Source: Candolleomyces eurysporus (taxonomy: Eukaryota; Basidiomycota; Agaricomycetes; Agaricales; Psathyrellaceae). From it: DNA of 64,000 bases. Shown here one piece after another: positions 45,494 through 56,781 of this stretch. Position numbers and translations under genes: made by a program. The stretch lies in contig JANBPK010001209.1 in the NCBI GenBank assembly GCA_027579435.1, positions 1 to 64,000 on the forward strand, read 5' to 3'. Position 1 is the first letter of the stretch, and the number at the start of each line of letters is the position of its first letter. Under the pieces are notes generated by a model. It made no database searches. It had not been told where the DNA came from and worked only from the letters and a program-made list of their open reading frames with translations.

Positions 45494-45663
45494 TTTGATA
45501 TGAATTTAAAGGTGTAGAAGTGACGTCGAGGTTGGTATGTTCGTGAGGAACGATGCAAATAGAGTTGGACAAGGAAAGGAAGTTACGGTCAACGTTGGGC
45601 GGGGATTAGTGGTGGTGGGTTGAGACCAGCTCAGCTGCGCATCCTGGTCAGCGGGCTGCAGGG

Positions 45664-45670
45664 TTATATA
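45664..45670 (-). promoter_or_regulatory. TATA box of secreted RD protein 1
   Basis: TATATAA on the minus strand, about 170 bases before the ATG at 45493. An intron in the 5' leader could explain the distance. Confidence 0.4.
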
Positions 45671-46151
45671 CCTGTTGTGTTGATTTCCGGAGGCGGTGTC
45701 AGAGTCAATGATGTGATGGTCGCCCTGACCGCTCCTTGATGCCCATCTGGTGCACGGTGCCCCAGACTCCCAAACATGATGCTCAGCAACAAATTGTCCT
45801 GGGCGGCTTCCGCGTCCTGTGTCCACACCTTGGCGCGGTGCGGATGGACAGGCATAGTGCCAGAGGACACACATCAGCGACGTGGAACGCCTTCATTGCA
45901 GATCTACCACCCGAATCATTACCATCAATGGGAAGCCGTAGTCGTCGCTGAAGCCGCAAGATGCGTCATCAATGGGATGAAGCATAGAAAACGTCGAGGA
46001 AATGGTACCATTTCAAGAATGGCCGACAAGAAAGTCTAGATATTATTGGATATTATAAAGCAGCGTACATACGCAGTGCCAACGAAGGATAGGATACGTC
46101 TAGTTGCAAAATTCGCCCAACCCTCCCTCCGATCGCGGAACTACACCTCGA
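45671..46151. other. Intergenic between RD protein 1 and ATG15
   Basis: Both flanking genes are on the minus strand. No further gene is supported. Confidence 0.4.
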
Positions 46152-47791
46152 TTATGAAAGCTTGCTGCTAGGCTTACGATAGTCACCGAATTCCCAGCTG
46201 AAACAGTCCTGTATGCGAAAAAATTGAGCCGAGAATGCCAGAGAAAAGGCGCCGGAACATACCGTGCAAACACCGTCCACGCCCTCTACCTCAGCAGCAG
46301 GTTTAGGCGGAGGTAACGGTCGAATCTTGGGTTTGGTACCATTGTCACCTTCATGCTTGTCTTTACCGGGCCAGGGCCAGAGCTTGTTTAGGATACTCCC
46401 TCCTTCGGGTTGGTCGACTTCCTCTTCATCTGGCCACTCAGAGTCGGGCCCCAGTATTCTGTCGATGACGGGCTTGATGCCGTGCGTGTTCACGCTGACG
46501 GACCATCCGAGTTTCTGGACGGTATCCAACCGGATGACCTGACCAAGATGGCATCGGGTTTCCAGTGCGAATCCTCCAATAGCGCATGCTGATGAGACAC
46601 CGGTACACGCACCCATTGGGATCGGCTGTAGTCGAATCAGATGCAGGTCCGAGTGAATGCAGCAAGTAGACTCACGTCAGCGGTGTGATAGAAGTGGGTG
46701 ACATGTTGCGTCGATGGGGGAGACGGGAGGTGGAGACGAGTTGCTGCTAGCTTCTCAGCGGGAGCCTCGAAAGCGACAACAGGGGCACCAAACGTAACGC
46801 CGATGAGTGAGGACAATGCCCCACCCAAAGAGTGCCCAGTCAACCAGATATTCGCATCGGGGTACATGTAGCTGACGTTGTTATACAAATTCTGCGAAAC
46901 ACTATTATTGATTGTCGCATCCAATCTCAAGAACATGGACGCACCAATCCAATAGGGTAGAAGAGCTCTTCCTGGCGTGCAAGCGAGTCTTGAACGCATT
47001 GCTGGTCGCACTTGTATCCACCTTCGTAGCAGCCGCAGACAGTAGACCATGTCGGTCCCACCCGAGCACAACAACACGAGAATAGCAAGTTATCGTTCAA
47101 CTTGTCCTTGGCCGTGCTCGGGCCCCCATCGCCTACGGGCCAGCTTGCAGATGTTCCCTTGATAGCGATAACGACGGTAGAGTTGTCCGAAGAGACAAAG
47201 ACATGGCCTCGCATGCCATCTTCCCCAGGTAGCCAGCCATGAGGCGTCGACTAAGACGCCGAGTCAGAAACGCCGATTCGAAAGAAAGGTGCTGCTAGAA
47301 CGTACCTTGTCCCAGCCACGGTCTCCGACATCGTACCAATCCGTCGTATTGTCGGGATAGTAGGCGTTGTACGCCATATGTGCGAACTGCAATAGAGCAT
47401 CCTTCGTCGAAACGTCCGGACCATCCACTTCGTCGTCCCGCCAATCCAACGACATGCTCATCCCTTGCTCCATGCTCATCTTCCTTGCAGCTGCATATTT
47501 CTCTTTGGAAGGCGGTCGTGGCACATTGATCCTCTTCCTGGGTATCCGATAGACGTTCTGCTGCGCGAACCCGGCCGAGGGCTTCACATCCGAGAAGACA
47601 ATTCGCGATGCGTTGGTGAGTCCATGCTGGTGGCGCAGTTCAAAGGTCAATGGTGATAGTTCATCGGTGAATGATGGTTCTGTGGTCCATAGGAATGTCG
47701 ATACGAAGGTTTGGATAGCGAGCGGTAGGTTGAAGAGCATGGGGTGCTGAGCCAAGTACGACCAGCCAGTCGCCGAACCCGACTCGCCCAT
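46152..47791 (-). CDS. ATG15: Putative autophagic lipase ATG15
   Basis: Membrane-anchored class 3 lipase that breaks down autophagic bodies in the vacuole (known from yeast). Exons give SPLTFELRHQHGLTNASRIV, DALLQFAHMAYNAYYPDNTT, GHVFVSSDNSTVVIAIKGTS, and a Cys-rich part ending CYEGGYKCDQQCVQDSL. Next are the nucleophile elbow WLTGHSLGGALSSLIG and HFYHTAD, joined across an intron to PIPMGACTGVSSACAIGGF. The C-terminus LGWSVSVNTHGIKPVI and DCFSWEFGDY ends at 46152-46154. The order and motifs fit ATG15. The start at 47791 is uncertain. A stop lies just upstream in frame, and a short signal-anchor exon may exist further 5'. The hydrophobic stretch near residue 20 (LFNLPLAIQTFVSTFLW) could be the anchor. 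Confidence 0.85.
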
Positions 47792-48651
47792 TTAGGCCAC
47801 GTGCAATGCCGCACAGCCACCTCCGCAAGCTCAGATTGAGTCCGTAACGCGTTATAATTAGGGGCAAAGGCTTTAAGGGGCGTGTCGAGGAGGGAAGGCC
47901 AGCTGGACAAGCAATAGAATGGAGGGGAAGATGTGATAAGAGCGAGTGATAGATTCGAGTCCTTAGCGCTTAGCGCCTGAGTATATTGTGAAGGATCAAA
48001 AGCAAGCAAATGAAAAAGCAACTCGAGAGACGTTCGAACCAAAGAAAGACGAAACAGTATCAGAACGTATTCATCTTTTCCTTCGATAGCTTTGGTGTAT
48101 TGGGACTACTTGCAGCACTTGGAGCTGCGACGCGCCGATTTGAGAAGGTTGGGATCACGAGAAGAGTGTTGCGAGAACATTGCGAAACGGCAGCGGGGTC
48201 TTTCATTCAATTACTAGGTCATTAACTTGAGCACCTGGTGAGTAAAGCCCATTTCGCAGAGAGGCGACATTCTCTAAGGAAACCAAACCTTTTGCGTCGT
48301 TTTCTACTCCGAGCGATGATTATGTGCGGTTGATAGTGGTGGACTCAGCGTCCGGAGAGTCGGAACACCAATTCGTGCGTATAATTGTGCTCAGTTAGGG
48401 CTTCAAAGGCGACGAGTGCGACATGGGGTAGATATGGATGAGGTAGGAGGATAAGATACGGAGGGTGACAGGGTGCTTGTTCCCGACGCCACCAATTTGA
48501 TTGTCTATGCCTTTCACTGTCAAAGGAAACGACAAAACATGGTTATAAGTAAGAGTAATCGAATCTTAAATAAATCACAGGCTAAATGGATGGATCCGCG
48601 AACATATTTTGTTCNAAAAAAACGCATGCATTGTGGACTTGACTAGAAATC
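47792..48651. other. Intergenic upstream of ATG15
   Basis: About 860 bases. It may hold an unrecognised first exon of ATG15. Otherwise nothing is supported. N at 48615 beside an A run. Confidence 0.35.
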
Positions 48652-50966
48652 CTATATCCGACCTAACAAGGCAGAAAGGACTGGCTTCATCTTTGACAGC
48701 AACCCTTTCTTGAGAGATAAACTTGCCAACACGAGCAACACAATGAACAGTGACTTCGCGAGGTTTCTCCTTAATGAAGTTGGACGGAAGTTTTGAATAG
48801 GGGTGCTTTTCGATCCAAAGGCAACGTAGTCATCAAAATTGGCCCGGAGGAGCCACCACCAGAAGCGAATGCCAGACCTGAGGGAAAAATCATGTCAAAA
48901 CTCGGGTCAACCCAGAAAGGAGACGCAAGTAGACTAACCCAGGGAACATATTTGTGATTTTACCAACTTTCCCAGCGCGGTACCAAGAGGTACACTGAGT
49001 CATGACGGAGCCTTCGAATCGACTTTGAATTTTCTCGTTGTATTCGTCGAAAACTTTGCGTTTGACGTCGATGGATTTGATTCGACCGTCTAAGATGGGA
49101 GCTGCGAGTTGCAACGAATAATTAGTCTATGGGGCGTACTAATGAGATTCATTGTTCATCCGACCTACAGGAAAAGGACTCACCTGGCATTCGGAGGTAA
49201 AAATGGCTGAGGTATGGCCAGTAACGGTGTTTGGACCTGCATTAGGGTAATCAAAGGTCGGATGACGCCGCAAAGATTGAGCCACTCACCCCAAAGCAAA
49301 AAGAAATTCGGGAAATTCGGAACGCTGGTACCCAGATACGCCTTTGCACCATCTTCTTCAAAGAATTCCTGGATTGACTTTCCGTCCGATCCATAAATGG
49401 GTACTGGATATGTATCCTAAATTACGGTGAGTGCTCAAATTCGCTCCAATTTTCAGTATGCGATCTCAAATGAAACTCACGGCAGCGTATCCAGTCGCGA
49501 AAATCATGACGTCGAATGGGATATGTTCCCCATTCTTCTTGGTGACGATGCCATCCTCCACAATCGACTCTATTCCATCGAAGTCCATCTTGAGATTTGG
49601 ACGGTGCATTGCTTCGAGGTAACCCGAGTTGAAAATGAGACGTTTGCATCCCATCGCTGAGGCAAGGTTAGAGCTCGGAAGACGAGGTAGAAGCGTTTTA
49701 TCATACGATAATCAGGAATTAAGTCCTTTACCAAATGCTTTGGAGCTGTCTCGGCCATATATTTCTTAGCAACCTGAACGATCCCAGATTAGTATCGTAA
49801 CTTGAAATCCCGGCGCGAGGATAATACTAACCCTGGTCATCAAGGGGTGAAGAGGGGAGTTCCGCTTTAGAACTGCAAAATACAAGAACTCTGACTACTT
49901 CGGGTGTTAGCTCGGACGGCATTGACCAGAAGGAGTGACCACGTACTCGAAGGAACTTCAGTAGGCGAAATATTTTGTTCAAGAAGGGGAGATGCCTGAA
50001 CAGCCACCTTCGGAAGGGCGAAAACTGTACTCGAATCTATCATCGTGCCTCAGCTTTCGAGCCTCGAACGGGAGGGATCCAAGCATTGCATACCGGTCGC
50101 CATAGCCAGCCAGGAGACCTCACAAAATTGACAACATTCACAGAGGGATCCTTCGTAATTATCGGAACGAATTGGGCACTGAGTGCGTGATAAGACTTAG
50201 GGGAGAGTGCTGTGGATTGGGGGCAGTACGTACGCTGATGATCCACTTCCAATCACAGCAACCCTCTTCCCTCGCAAGTCAACGCTCTTGTCCCACCTTG
50301 CCGAGTGAAAGATGTCGCCTTTAAACGTGCCAACTCCAGGGATATCGGCGAACCGAGGATTCTCGAGAACGCCGACAGCCGAAACCAGAATATTCGCTGT
50401 CCTTTGCAAGTGCTCGCCAGTGATAGTGTTTGTCACACTAATGTCGTACAGCGAGAGTTCGGAATTCCATTTGGCCGAGGAAACGAGGTGGTTGAAAGAT
50501 ATGTGAGAGTAGAGGTTGTTTTTCCGAGCTACTTCTTTCCAGTATTCGAAGATCTCTTCTTGTGATCCGTGTGACTGGGGCCAGTCATGCCTAGTCTCAG
50601 AAGAAAGGGAATAGAGCACCATCGGAACATCGGAAGAGCATCCCTTCAAGTCTATTGCGTTGGTCAGCGCTTCTTACGATATAGAACAACGACGCACTGG
50701 ATAGATGTTGTCCCTCCAAGTTCCTCCAACCTCGCCACCTTTGTCGTAAATCTGGCTTCGTGGGCGCCTAGTTCATTTGGAAGACCACATGCAGTGACGT
50801 ACCACGAAGTTCTCGAAGCCATGCTGCTTCTTTAGAGCGATAGCGAACGCTATCCCGGCCGCTCTGTGTTAAGCATATGTGAACTGGCGGTCGGGTCAGC
50901 TCGAACGACGGCTACGTACCCGGCACCGATGATAGCAACGTTAACGTTTGGTCGACCCTCTGCCAT
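48652..50966 (-). CDS. Flavin-dependent monooxygenase, Baeyer-Villiger type, with C-terminal membrane anchor
   Basis: Many short exons. The first encodes MAEGRPNVNVAIIGAG, joined to AAGIAFAIALKKQHG (FAD-binding GxGxxG). Further on are SQEEIFEYWKEVARKNNLYS, the Baeyer-Villiger fingerprint FKGDIFHSARWD (FxGxxxHxxxWD), a second Rossmann motif VAVIGSGSSA for NADPH, and IFATGYAA. The last exons give TNYSLQLAAPILDGR, SRFEGSVMTQCTSWYRAG, and a C-terminus with one hydrophobic segment (LAKSLFIVLLVLASLSL) before a short basic end (stop 48652-48654). Such enzymes insert oxygen next to a ketone or oxidise soft heteroatoms. The substrate is unknown. The hydrophobic tail suggests attachment to a membrane (inference). 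Confidence 0.85.
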
Positions 50967-51258
50967 GATGGAAGGAAGAAATGCCATATGTCGAACAGTC
51001 GGGTATATATACCCCATGTTCTCGTCGATACCATCGTTCAGGAACGTCAGGGCGTGTACATTCCAACGTCACGGAGAGGCCGTGTTTTGGGATATCGTTC
51101 ATTTGACCCTATTTGACCTTCCCGAAACGGATAAATCACAAGGTACTTTGTTTAAGCGCCATCTGGGGAAGAGGCCCCTATTTGCGTTGAATACATGGTA
51201 CCATCTTATCGGAGCTTGTCCTTTACTTCGCGATCTCCTATGCATTTGAAACCGTCCT
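50967..51258. other. Divergent promoter region
   Basis: Between the monooxygenase (-) and the membrane protein (+). Confidence 0.4.
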
Positions 51259-52038
51259 ATGGTAGCCTGGCCGGGTAATGTGGTGGCCAATTTCTTTGCT
51301 TCCCTATCTATCTTCGAGAGTTACCAGCACCAGCACTTGTTTCTGACACTCGCCCGAGTCACCCGTGCCTTCCGTCCCGGCACCAATTCTGTCAACCCCA
51401 TGAAGATTTCTCAGCCCTGTCCAATCCAAACTTCGACTTCAGCTGACAATGGTCAGACTGAAATGGCTTGTCAAGATTACGAAGCTGCGGTCAGCTTCAT
51501 CGAAGCCAAGCGTCCTGGTGACGTTCTTCGACCGCCCCAGGCCCGTTGCGATACAGGTGTTGCGGCTAACCGGAAGCCTCTCCAAAATGATACGTACCTT
51601 CAACTTGCTTCGTCAGCTCAACAAATGGCCCGCGATGCTAGGAAGGTCCACCGGAGTATCGCATCGTTCCAGGAAAGCATATTCTATTCCTCTTTACCGC
51701 TGGTGTCTTTCCTGTATATCGTCGGGGCAGCTGCTGTGATTCCGAGAGTCTGCAAGGGTCAGCCATTCTTAACTGTACCCTATGATCCTAAGAAGACATT
51801 GATGATTGGCTTCACAGGCTCAATAATATGCGGCCTAGCCCTCCTCGTCTTGGGGATCATGTTATCGCTGGCTGCCCTGTGGTTCGTCACCGTTTCGTTT
51901 GCTCGATATGTGGATGCGTTTTGCAACATAGATCTCGTGGAATACTCTCAGGGCGATCGGAAGAGAGGTCTCGTTGCTCAAGACCCTGATGGAAGGACTG
52001 TGACTTTGACTGCGAAAGAACTGGTGCTGGGCAGTTGA
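51259..52038 (+). CDS. Unrecognised membrane protein with two hydrophobic segments
   Basis: An uninterrupted frame of 259 codons. The first Met (51259) is followed by a poorly conserved-looking stretch, and a second start at 51400 (MKISQPCPIQTSTSADNGQT) may be the real one. The middle (DTYLQLASSAQQMARDARKV) looks helical. Hydrophobic segments occur at SSLPLVSFLYIVGAAAVI and at TGSIICGLALLVLGIMLSLA with ALWFVTVSFARY. The end (GRTVTLTAKELVLGS) is soluble. I do not recognise a family. Both hydrophobic segments lie in the C-terminal half. Confidence 0.6.
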   Translation: MVAWPGNVVANFFASLSIFESYQHQHLFLTLARVTRAFRPGTNSVNPMKISQPCPIQTSTSADNGQTEMACQDYEAAVSFIEAKRPGDVLRPPQARCDTGVAANRKPLQNDTYLQLASSAQQMARDARKVHRSIASFQESIFYSSLPLVSFLYIVGAAAVIPRVCKGQPFLTVPYDPKKTLMIGFTGSIICGLALLVLGIMLSLAALWFVTVSFARYVDAFCNIDLVEYSQGDRKRGLVAQDPDGRTVTLTAKELVLGS

Positions 52039-52252
52039 TGCATTTGAACGGCCGTGCAATCGTTCAAATGAAATACCTTCATTTGCTCCATATATTCGTA
52101 GAATATTGATCCTTTGATTCTTTTCCTGCCCTCTGAGACTCGATAGTCTTGTTGAATCGAATCACAAAACCTGGTTCGAGCTTGAAGTCGCCAAGGACGA
52201 GGATTGATGGTGTCCGACATCATCACTGATTGATCCTCCCGGTCCGCTGGGG
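52039..52252. other. Upstream region of secreted RD protein 2
   Basis: Nothing beyond the likely promoter is seen. Confidence 0.35.
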
Positions 52253-52259
52253 TATAAAA
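52253..52259 (+). promoter_or_regulatory. TATA box of secreted RD protein 2
   Basis: TATAAAA, 112-118 bases before the ATG at 52371. Confidence 0.6.
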
Positions 52260-52370
52260 AGGATGGCGGTGCCTCCGTCAACCGCTAAGCTGGGCTTCCC
52301 CTCCTCTACTTGCGTTGACCGCAGCCGTTGAACGGTTTTCAAGATTTCACAGGTTGAAATACAGTCTAAC

Positions 52371-53301
52371 ATGGTTCATTACAAAGCATCTTCCCTACTG
52401 CTCTTCGCTGCTCTCTTGACCACGAACTTGAACCCTGTTCGCGCAAAGGCAGGGTACACTGTGTATGTCATCCTTCATGTTCAGAGCCTGAAAGATGCTG
52501 AGTTTCGTCGCCAGACGGGACCTGGTTGAACATGATCTGTTCTCTCGAGACCTTCAAGCTCATGGCCTCGTCACACGCGAAGAAATCGAGGAACTGTTTG
52601 GTCGAGACATGGACACCCAGGTGTCTGACCTGTTTGAGCGTAAACAGGCCACCCTGGACCAAATTCACTCGCGGCATCCCGAAGGTGCAGCCAATTTCTT
52701 CCAGTCAATTGGGGACTTTGTCAAACGGTGTGCTCGTGGCTACTGGAAGCATATGATACGCAAGTACGTTCTTCTCCCACCTTCGTGATTACCCATACCT
52801 GACGTAAGGGCGCTAGAGCCCACCTCCTTGTCGGACAGAGTGATGGAAAGGACGAACTGGACTTTCTTCCACGTGAAGAAGGATCTGGGGCTGAACTTCA
52901 ACAAGTTCCCCAGCGCTCGGATGCCTCCTGGTTGAGTCAAGATACCTCCTGGTTTGGAAAAGCACTGTGCGTAGCCGTCTTTTACCTGTCTTGACTTCGT
53001 CTAACGTTTTTCTTGAACATTCAGGAATGAATACCGGGACGCCGTACTGTTTAACAACCCAGGAATTCCAGAAAGCAACCGGTTATCATCACGAGAAGAT
53101 AGCGATTTCTCGTCCCATTTGACGAGAGACCTCTTCGACGAGCTCCTTGAAGAACGTGATTTTGGCCACTCGGAGTACGAAGTACGAGGTTTCGGATGGT
53201 CGGGCTTTGAAGAGCGTGACCTTGACGAGTTGTATCTGGAGGAGCGTTACTTTGATGAAATGGATCTGGAGGAGCGCGACGGAGACCTTGACCTGGACTA
53301 G
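52371..53301 (+). CDS. Secreted RD/RE-rich protein 2
   Basis: Exon 1 encodes a signal peptide, MVHYKASSLLLFAALLTTNL, then VRAKAGYT. A GTATGT..CAG intron joins RDLVEHDLFSRDLQAHGLVT and REEIEELFGRDMDTQVSDLF. A second intron ends at CTAG (about 52816) and gives AHLLVGQSDGKDELDFLPRE. A third (GTGCGT..CAG) gives NEYRDAVLFNNPG, followed by a run of acidic steps (LTRDLFDELLEERDFG, FEERDLDELYLEERYFDE, LEERDGDLDLD) to the stop at 53299-53301. The spacing of R-D/R-E every 8-15 residues is shared with the genes at 45.5 and 55.3 kb, and all three end in a short Asp/Leu-rich tail. The function is unknown. The exon 3 acceptor was chosen because the nearer one runs into an early stop. Confidence 0.7.
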
Positions 53302-55177
53302 GGTTGATCCTCTAGACAGAACGTTTGGATCGCTGGAGTGTGTATGTCGTCTTGCAATGCCATCTCTCTTCACTTGAACATCAAGATGGTCCCAAGCTGA
53401 GGTCGCTGGCCGTCCGGTCCGCCGTGCTTAGGTCTTTTCCGGGGCTGCCTCTGAAAAAATCAGGAGCCATTGACATGACTTTATACTGCATGGTGCGGGT
53501 ATCTTTCGCCGAACTTTCTGGCTCACGGGTGTCAGCTCTCCCGTCGGGCACAGGGAGCGAGTGCCTAAATGAAGCGAAGAAGGGTAAGCTTACAATCGTA
53601 ACCTTGGCACTCGGCGGATACAGCAAGGGGATAAAGTGTACTTATGATCATTTTCAATGGCTTTGGACTAGTGAAACAACGGGCGGTCTCCGAAGACCGC
53701 CCATGGTCTAGGGGTCGACATCTTGTGAAGTCTGATGAACAGTAAGCAGTGTAGAACTAACCATTCAATCCTGTCTTTGTTCTCAGGGCCTCGGAGAATT
53801 CTCAGTGCATGACTGATCGCAACATGACCGTCCGAATTCGCAGGACTCACCTTACCGGTGATGAAGGTCACTTCGGACCCGGCGCTGATTGTAGCGAGAT
53901 AGATACAAATGGCAAGGTTCAGAGGAAAAGAAAATATACGGACAAGTCCTTCCAAGAACCACGAAGCGGCTATCCTCAACTTCAATTTGCACAGAACAGA
54001 TTGGCTGATGCACTGCGCATCCACTGCGCACCCACCGAAATCAGAGCCTTACGTAGGACTTAGGATGATTCATCTGGCGATCCTCCACGTTAATCATGGT
54101 TTTTCCAAGAGGATTTGCGTTTCGTTTTCGAGACGTGAACAGGGGAAATTCTCCAGCTTTTACAATGCGTAGGATACTTCCGCGCCCAAACTTCGCCTGT
54201 CAGGAGGAATGGGTATAAGAATCGGCGGTCCCGGATTCACCGACCAGCGTTCAGACCGTTCGGCGTGTCAGAGGGTAAAGATCGTGAGGGGAAAAAACTG
54301 TGTTAACTTGCAATAATTAATCTACAACTAGGCTGGCTCAGCAGGTATGTTACCTCCCCTTTTCGGAGCACGAGCAGGCTGCCCTATGTGTGAGGACTTC
54401 TCTGATCTTGTATCACGGAACTGTCAACCAGGGCGTCGCAAAGTAGATAGCATTGTCTCCCCGAATACGGGTGCCGGTTACTGACAAGAATCCATCAAGG
54501 AGGTTATCCTTTTACGTCGAAAGACATTGACATTTACCATTTCTGGTGACAACGATGCAGTGTTTTCTGAACTTGCCGCCCATGCTTTGGAAGATTGCTG
54601 AAAGATCGCTAACGGCATCGTCTATCTACGTCTATCGGTGTGATATGTATGCTGGATAAAATTATCCCGTCCTGACCCCATTTTCCGTCCGCGTCGGGTG
54701 ACCGATCCCGACCACGATGGCCATCCTACCAAGGCGCTCGGGCGGTAATGGTCGTTGTATGAAACTTTGCCATTGTCGGCTAGGAATGAGCAGCTTTTAA
54801 TAGCTATCTCCGTGCGCGTCGCCGTCTCCTTGGCTCCTCATTCTAGCGAGTCAAGGTCGCACAGCTTTGTCATCAATCTCTTGGTCAGATCTGCACGGAA
54901 CCCTGCGCCCGTCGGTCAGTATGGTTTTGGATGCACTCAAGTGCCATTTTCCCGATTGAATTGCATGGTCTTGGGCAACATCTTGAAGGATTCCAAATAT
55001 TCTTCATCCATGGAAAACGAAGAACGAGTGGAATGGAGCACGATTTTCCCTGAGGAGAAAAGACCAGAGCACGTCAATTGCTTCCCCAAGGTGAAACGCC
55101 GGATGGGTCTCGGCAGCTGTCGGCGCCACTAATGTCATGCTTGTGCTCTTCCCTGAATAGGCACAGGCCCTCACAGG
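53302..55177. other. Intergenic between RD proteins 2 and 3
   Basis: About 1.9 kb. Several open frames of 70-130 codons on both strands show no motif, signal peptide or consistent splicing. No CaaX-type pheromone precursor was found. Confidence 0.4.
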
Positions 55178-55184
55178 TATAAAA
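55178..55184 (+). promoter_or_regulatory. TATA box of secreted RD protein 3
   Basis: TATAAAA, about 145 bases before the ATG at 55327. Confidence 0.6.
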
Positions 55185-55326
55185 GGGCAGAGGTGCCTGA
55201 GAGCATTTCCCCCAGAGCTGGTCTCAGTCCCCACCCTTTCACAACAAACGCCCGACGTGTTGCACGCGTTCCCTTCATCAAGCTATCTCATCCTCACCCA
55301 TTTTATTAACCTTCAAATCTTTCATC

Positions 55327-55937
55327 ATGGTTAAATTCGCCGCCCCCGTCTTTGTTGCTGCTTTGCTCGCTGCCTCCGCTGCTGCCTCCACCGTCGCTGA
55401 TATCAATGACTTTGAGAGGTAATGTCATTCATAGGCCGTCCCAACCCACCGCCATATATTGACCCATTTCTTACCTTTCACAGTCGTGACGTTGCTGAGT
55501 ACGACGAGTTCACCGCCCGTGACCTCGAACTACTGAGCTTTGCTGAGGAGTTGCTGAGCCGGGACTACGAGGACCTCGATATGAGAGAATTCCAAGAGCA
55601 AGTGGAGGAGCTTATTGCCCGCGATCCAAAGTTCAGTTTCAAGAAGTTCCTTGGCAAGGCCTTCGGCTTTGCGTAAGTACTCATACTCAGGCACTGTGCC
55701 CTTCCACCCCTCATGTGCTGATTATACCACAGTAAGAAGATTTTCTTCCGTCGCGAGGTCGAGGAAGCCGGCGACGTTGCCGCTCGTGAAGTCGACGTTG
55801 ACGAGCTCGAAGCCCGCGAGTTCGAAGAGTACGACGCCCGAGACCTGCAGGATTTGGAAGAGATGTTCGAGCGTGATCTCGATTTCGACAGCGAGTTGCT
55901 CGAACGTGACTACGCTGAGTTTGATGATTTGGATTAA
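55327..55937 (+). CDS. Secreted RD/RE-rich protein 3
   Basis: Three exons. Exon 1 is a signal peptide (MVKFAAPVFVAALLAASAAA) plus STVADINDFE. It joins across a GTAATG..CAG intron to SRDVAEYDEFTARDLELLSF and SRDYEDLDMREFQEQVEEL, then a short basic stretch IARDPKFSFKKFLGKAFGFA. The second intron leads to KKIFFRREVEEAGDVAARE and acidic steps (EAREFEEYDARDLQDLEEM, FERDLDFD, LERDYAEFDDLD) to TAA at 55935-55937. It gives about 160 residues and is the cleanest member of the group. The basic helix in the middle (FKKFLGKAFGFAKKIFF) flanked by acidic RD steps recalls a cationic amphipathic peptide within an acidic precursor. Whether it is processed is not known. Confidence 0.8.
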
Positions 55938-56781
55938 GCTGGAGTTGGAATGTCTGGAGCCTAGATCATGTCCCCCACGTACCATAGTATTTTCAAACAA
56001 TCCAATCGGCGTTCGGAAAAGACTATCCTGTGCTCATGATTGAGTTTGTCCATGGGGGTTGACTTTGGGCGACCCGAATAGTAAAGCGCGGAATAACTCG
56101 ATGCTCTGAGCGCCGGGCGCTCAACCTTGAAGGGGCTTTGATCTTTGCGCGGGAGATCGGCGAACTGGCTCCGGCCCGTGTGTGACCACATCGTCACTTG
56201 CACGTGAATAAGTCACGGGATATGCGTGACAAGGTCGTGTTGTGTTGAACGCGGTTTTCGAACGCTGTTTTGACTTGACCATTACGACGCTTGGTTGTCG
56301 CGGCCCCTGCCACAAAATTCATCGGAAGCGTAAGTTAGCATCACTGTACACATAATGCACACAATTCTAATGTGTATCGGGTACAGCAGCTAGCGGTCAT
56401 TCTTACTGAGACGATTGCAAGGATCTAGCAAAAGCCGCGGAAATCGTGAATTAATATGAAGGGATGGCTCCGACGGGGTAAGACTCGCTTATTGTTGTCA
56501 TATATAAATGTGTTTTCACCGTTTTAACTTAGACGCACACATTTCACTGAAAGCGATGTCACGAACTTGACTAAATACCTGGCCATCTATGCCCCGGGGG
56601 TTGACGGTCGCATGGGTAACCAGGTCTATCAGGTTCTAGTTGAAAATGTCAGTTCAACTCCTCGTAGTGGCAGAGCAATATACTTACCGGACATTCCTCC
56701 TCACAGCCTGAAGGGCGATGGCCTTGGAGCACACGGCATCCCTGGTCTTCATGGAGAGAGCATTATAAGAGGAATAGCGAC
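55938..56781. other. Intergenic upstream of the disordered protein gene
   Basis: About 840 bases with no supported gene. Upstream exons of the next gene could lie here. Confidence 0.35.
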
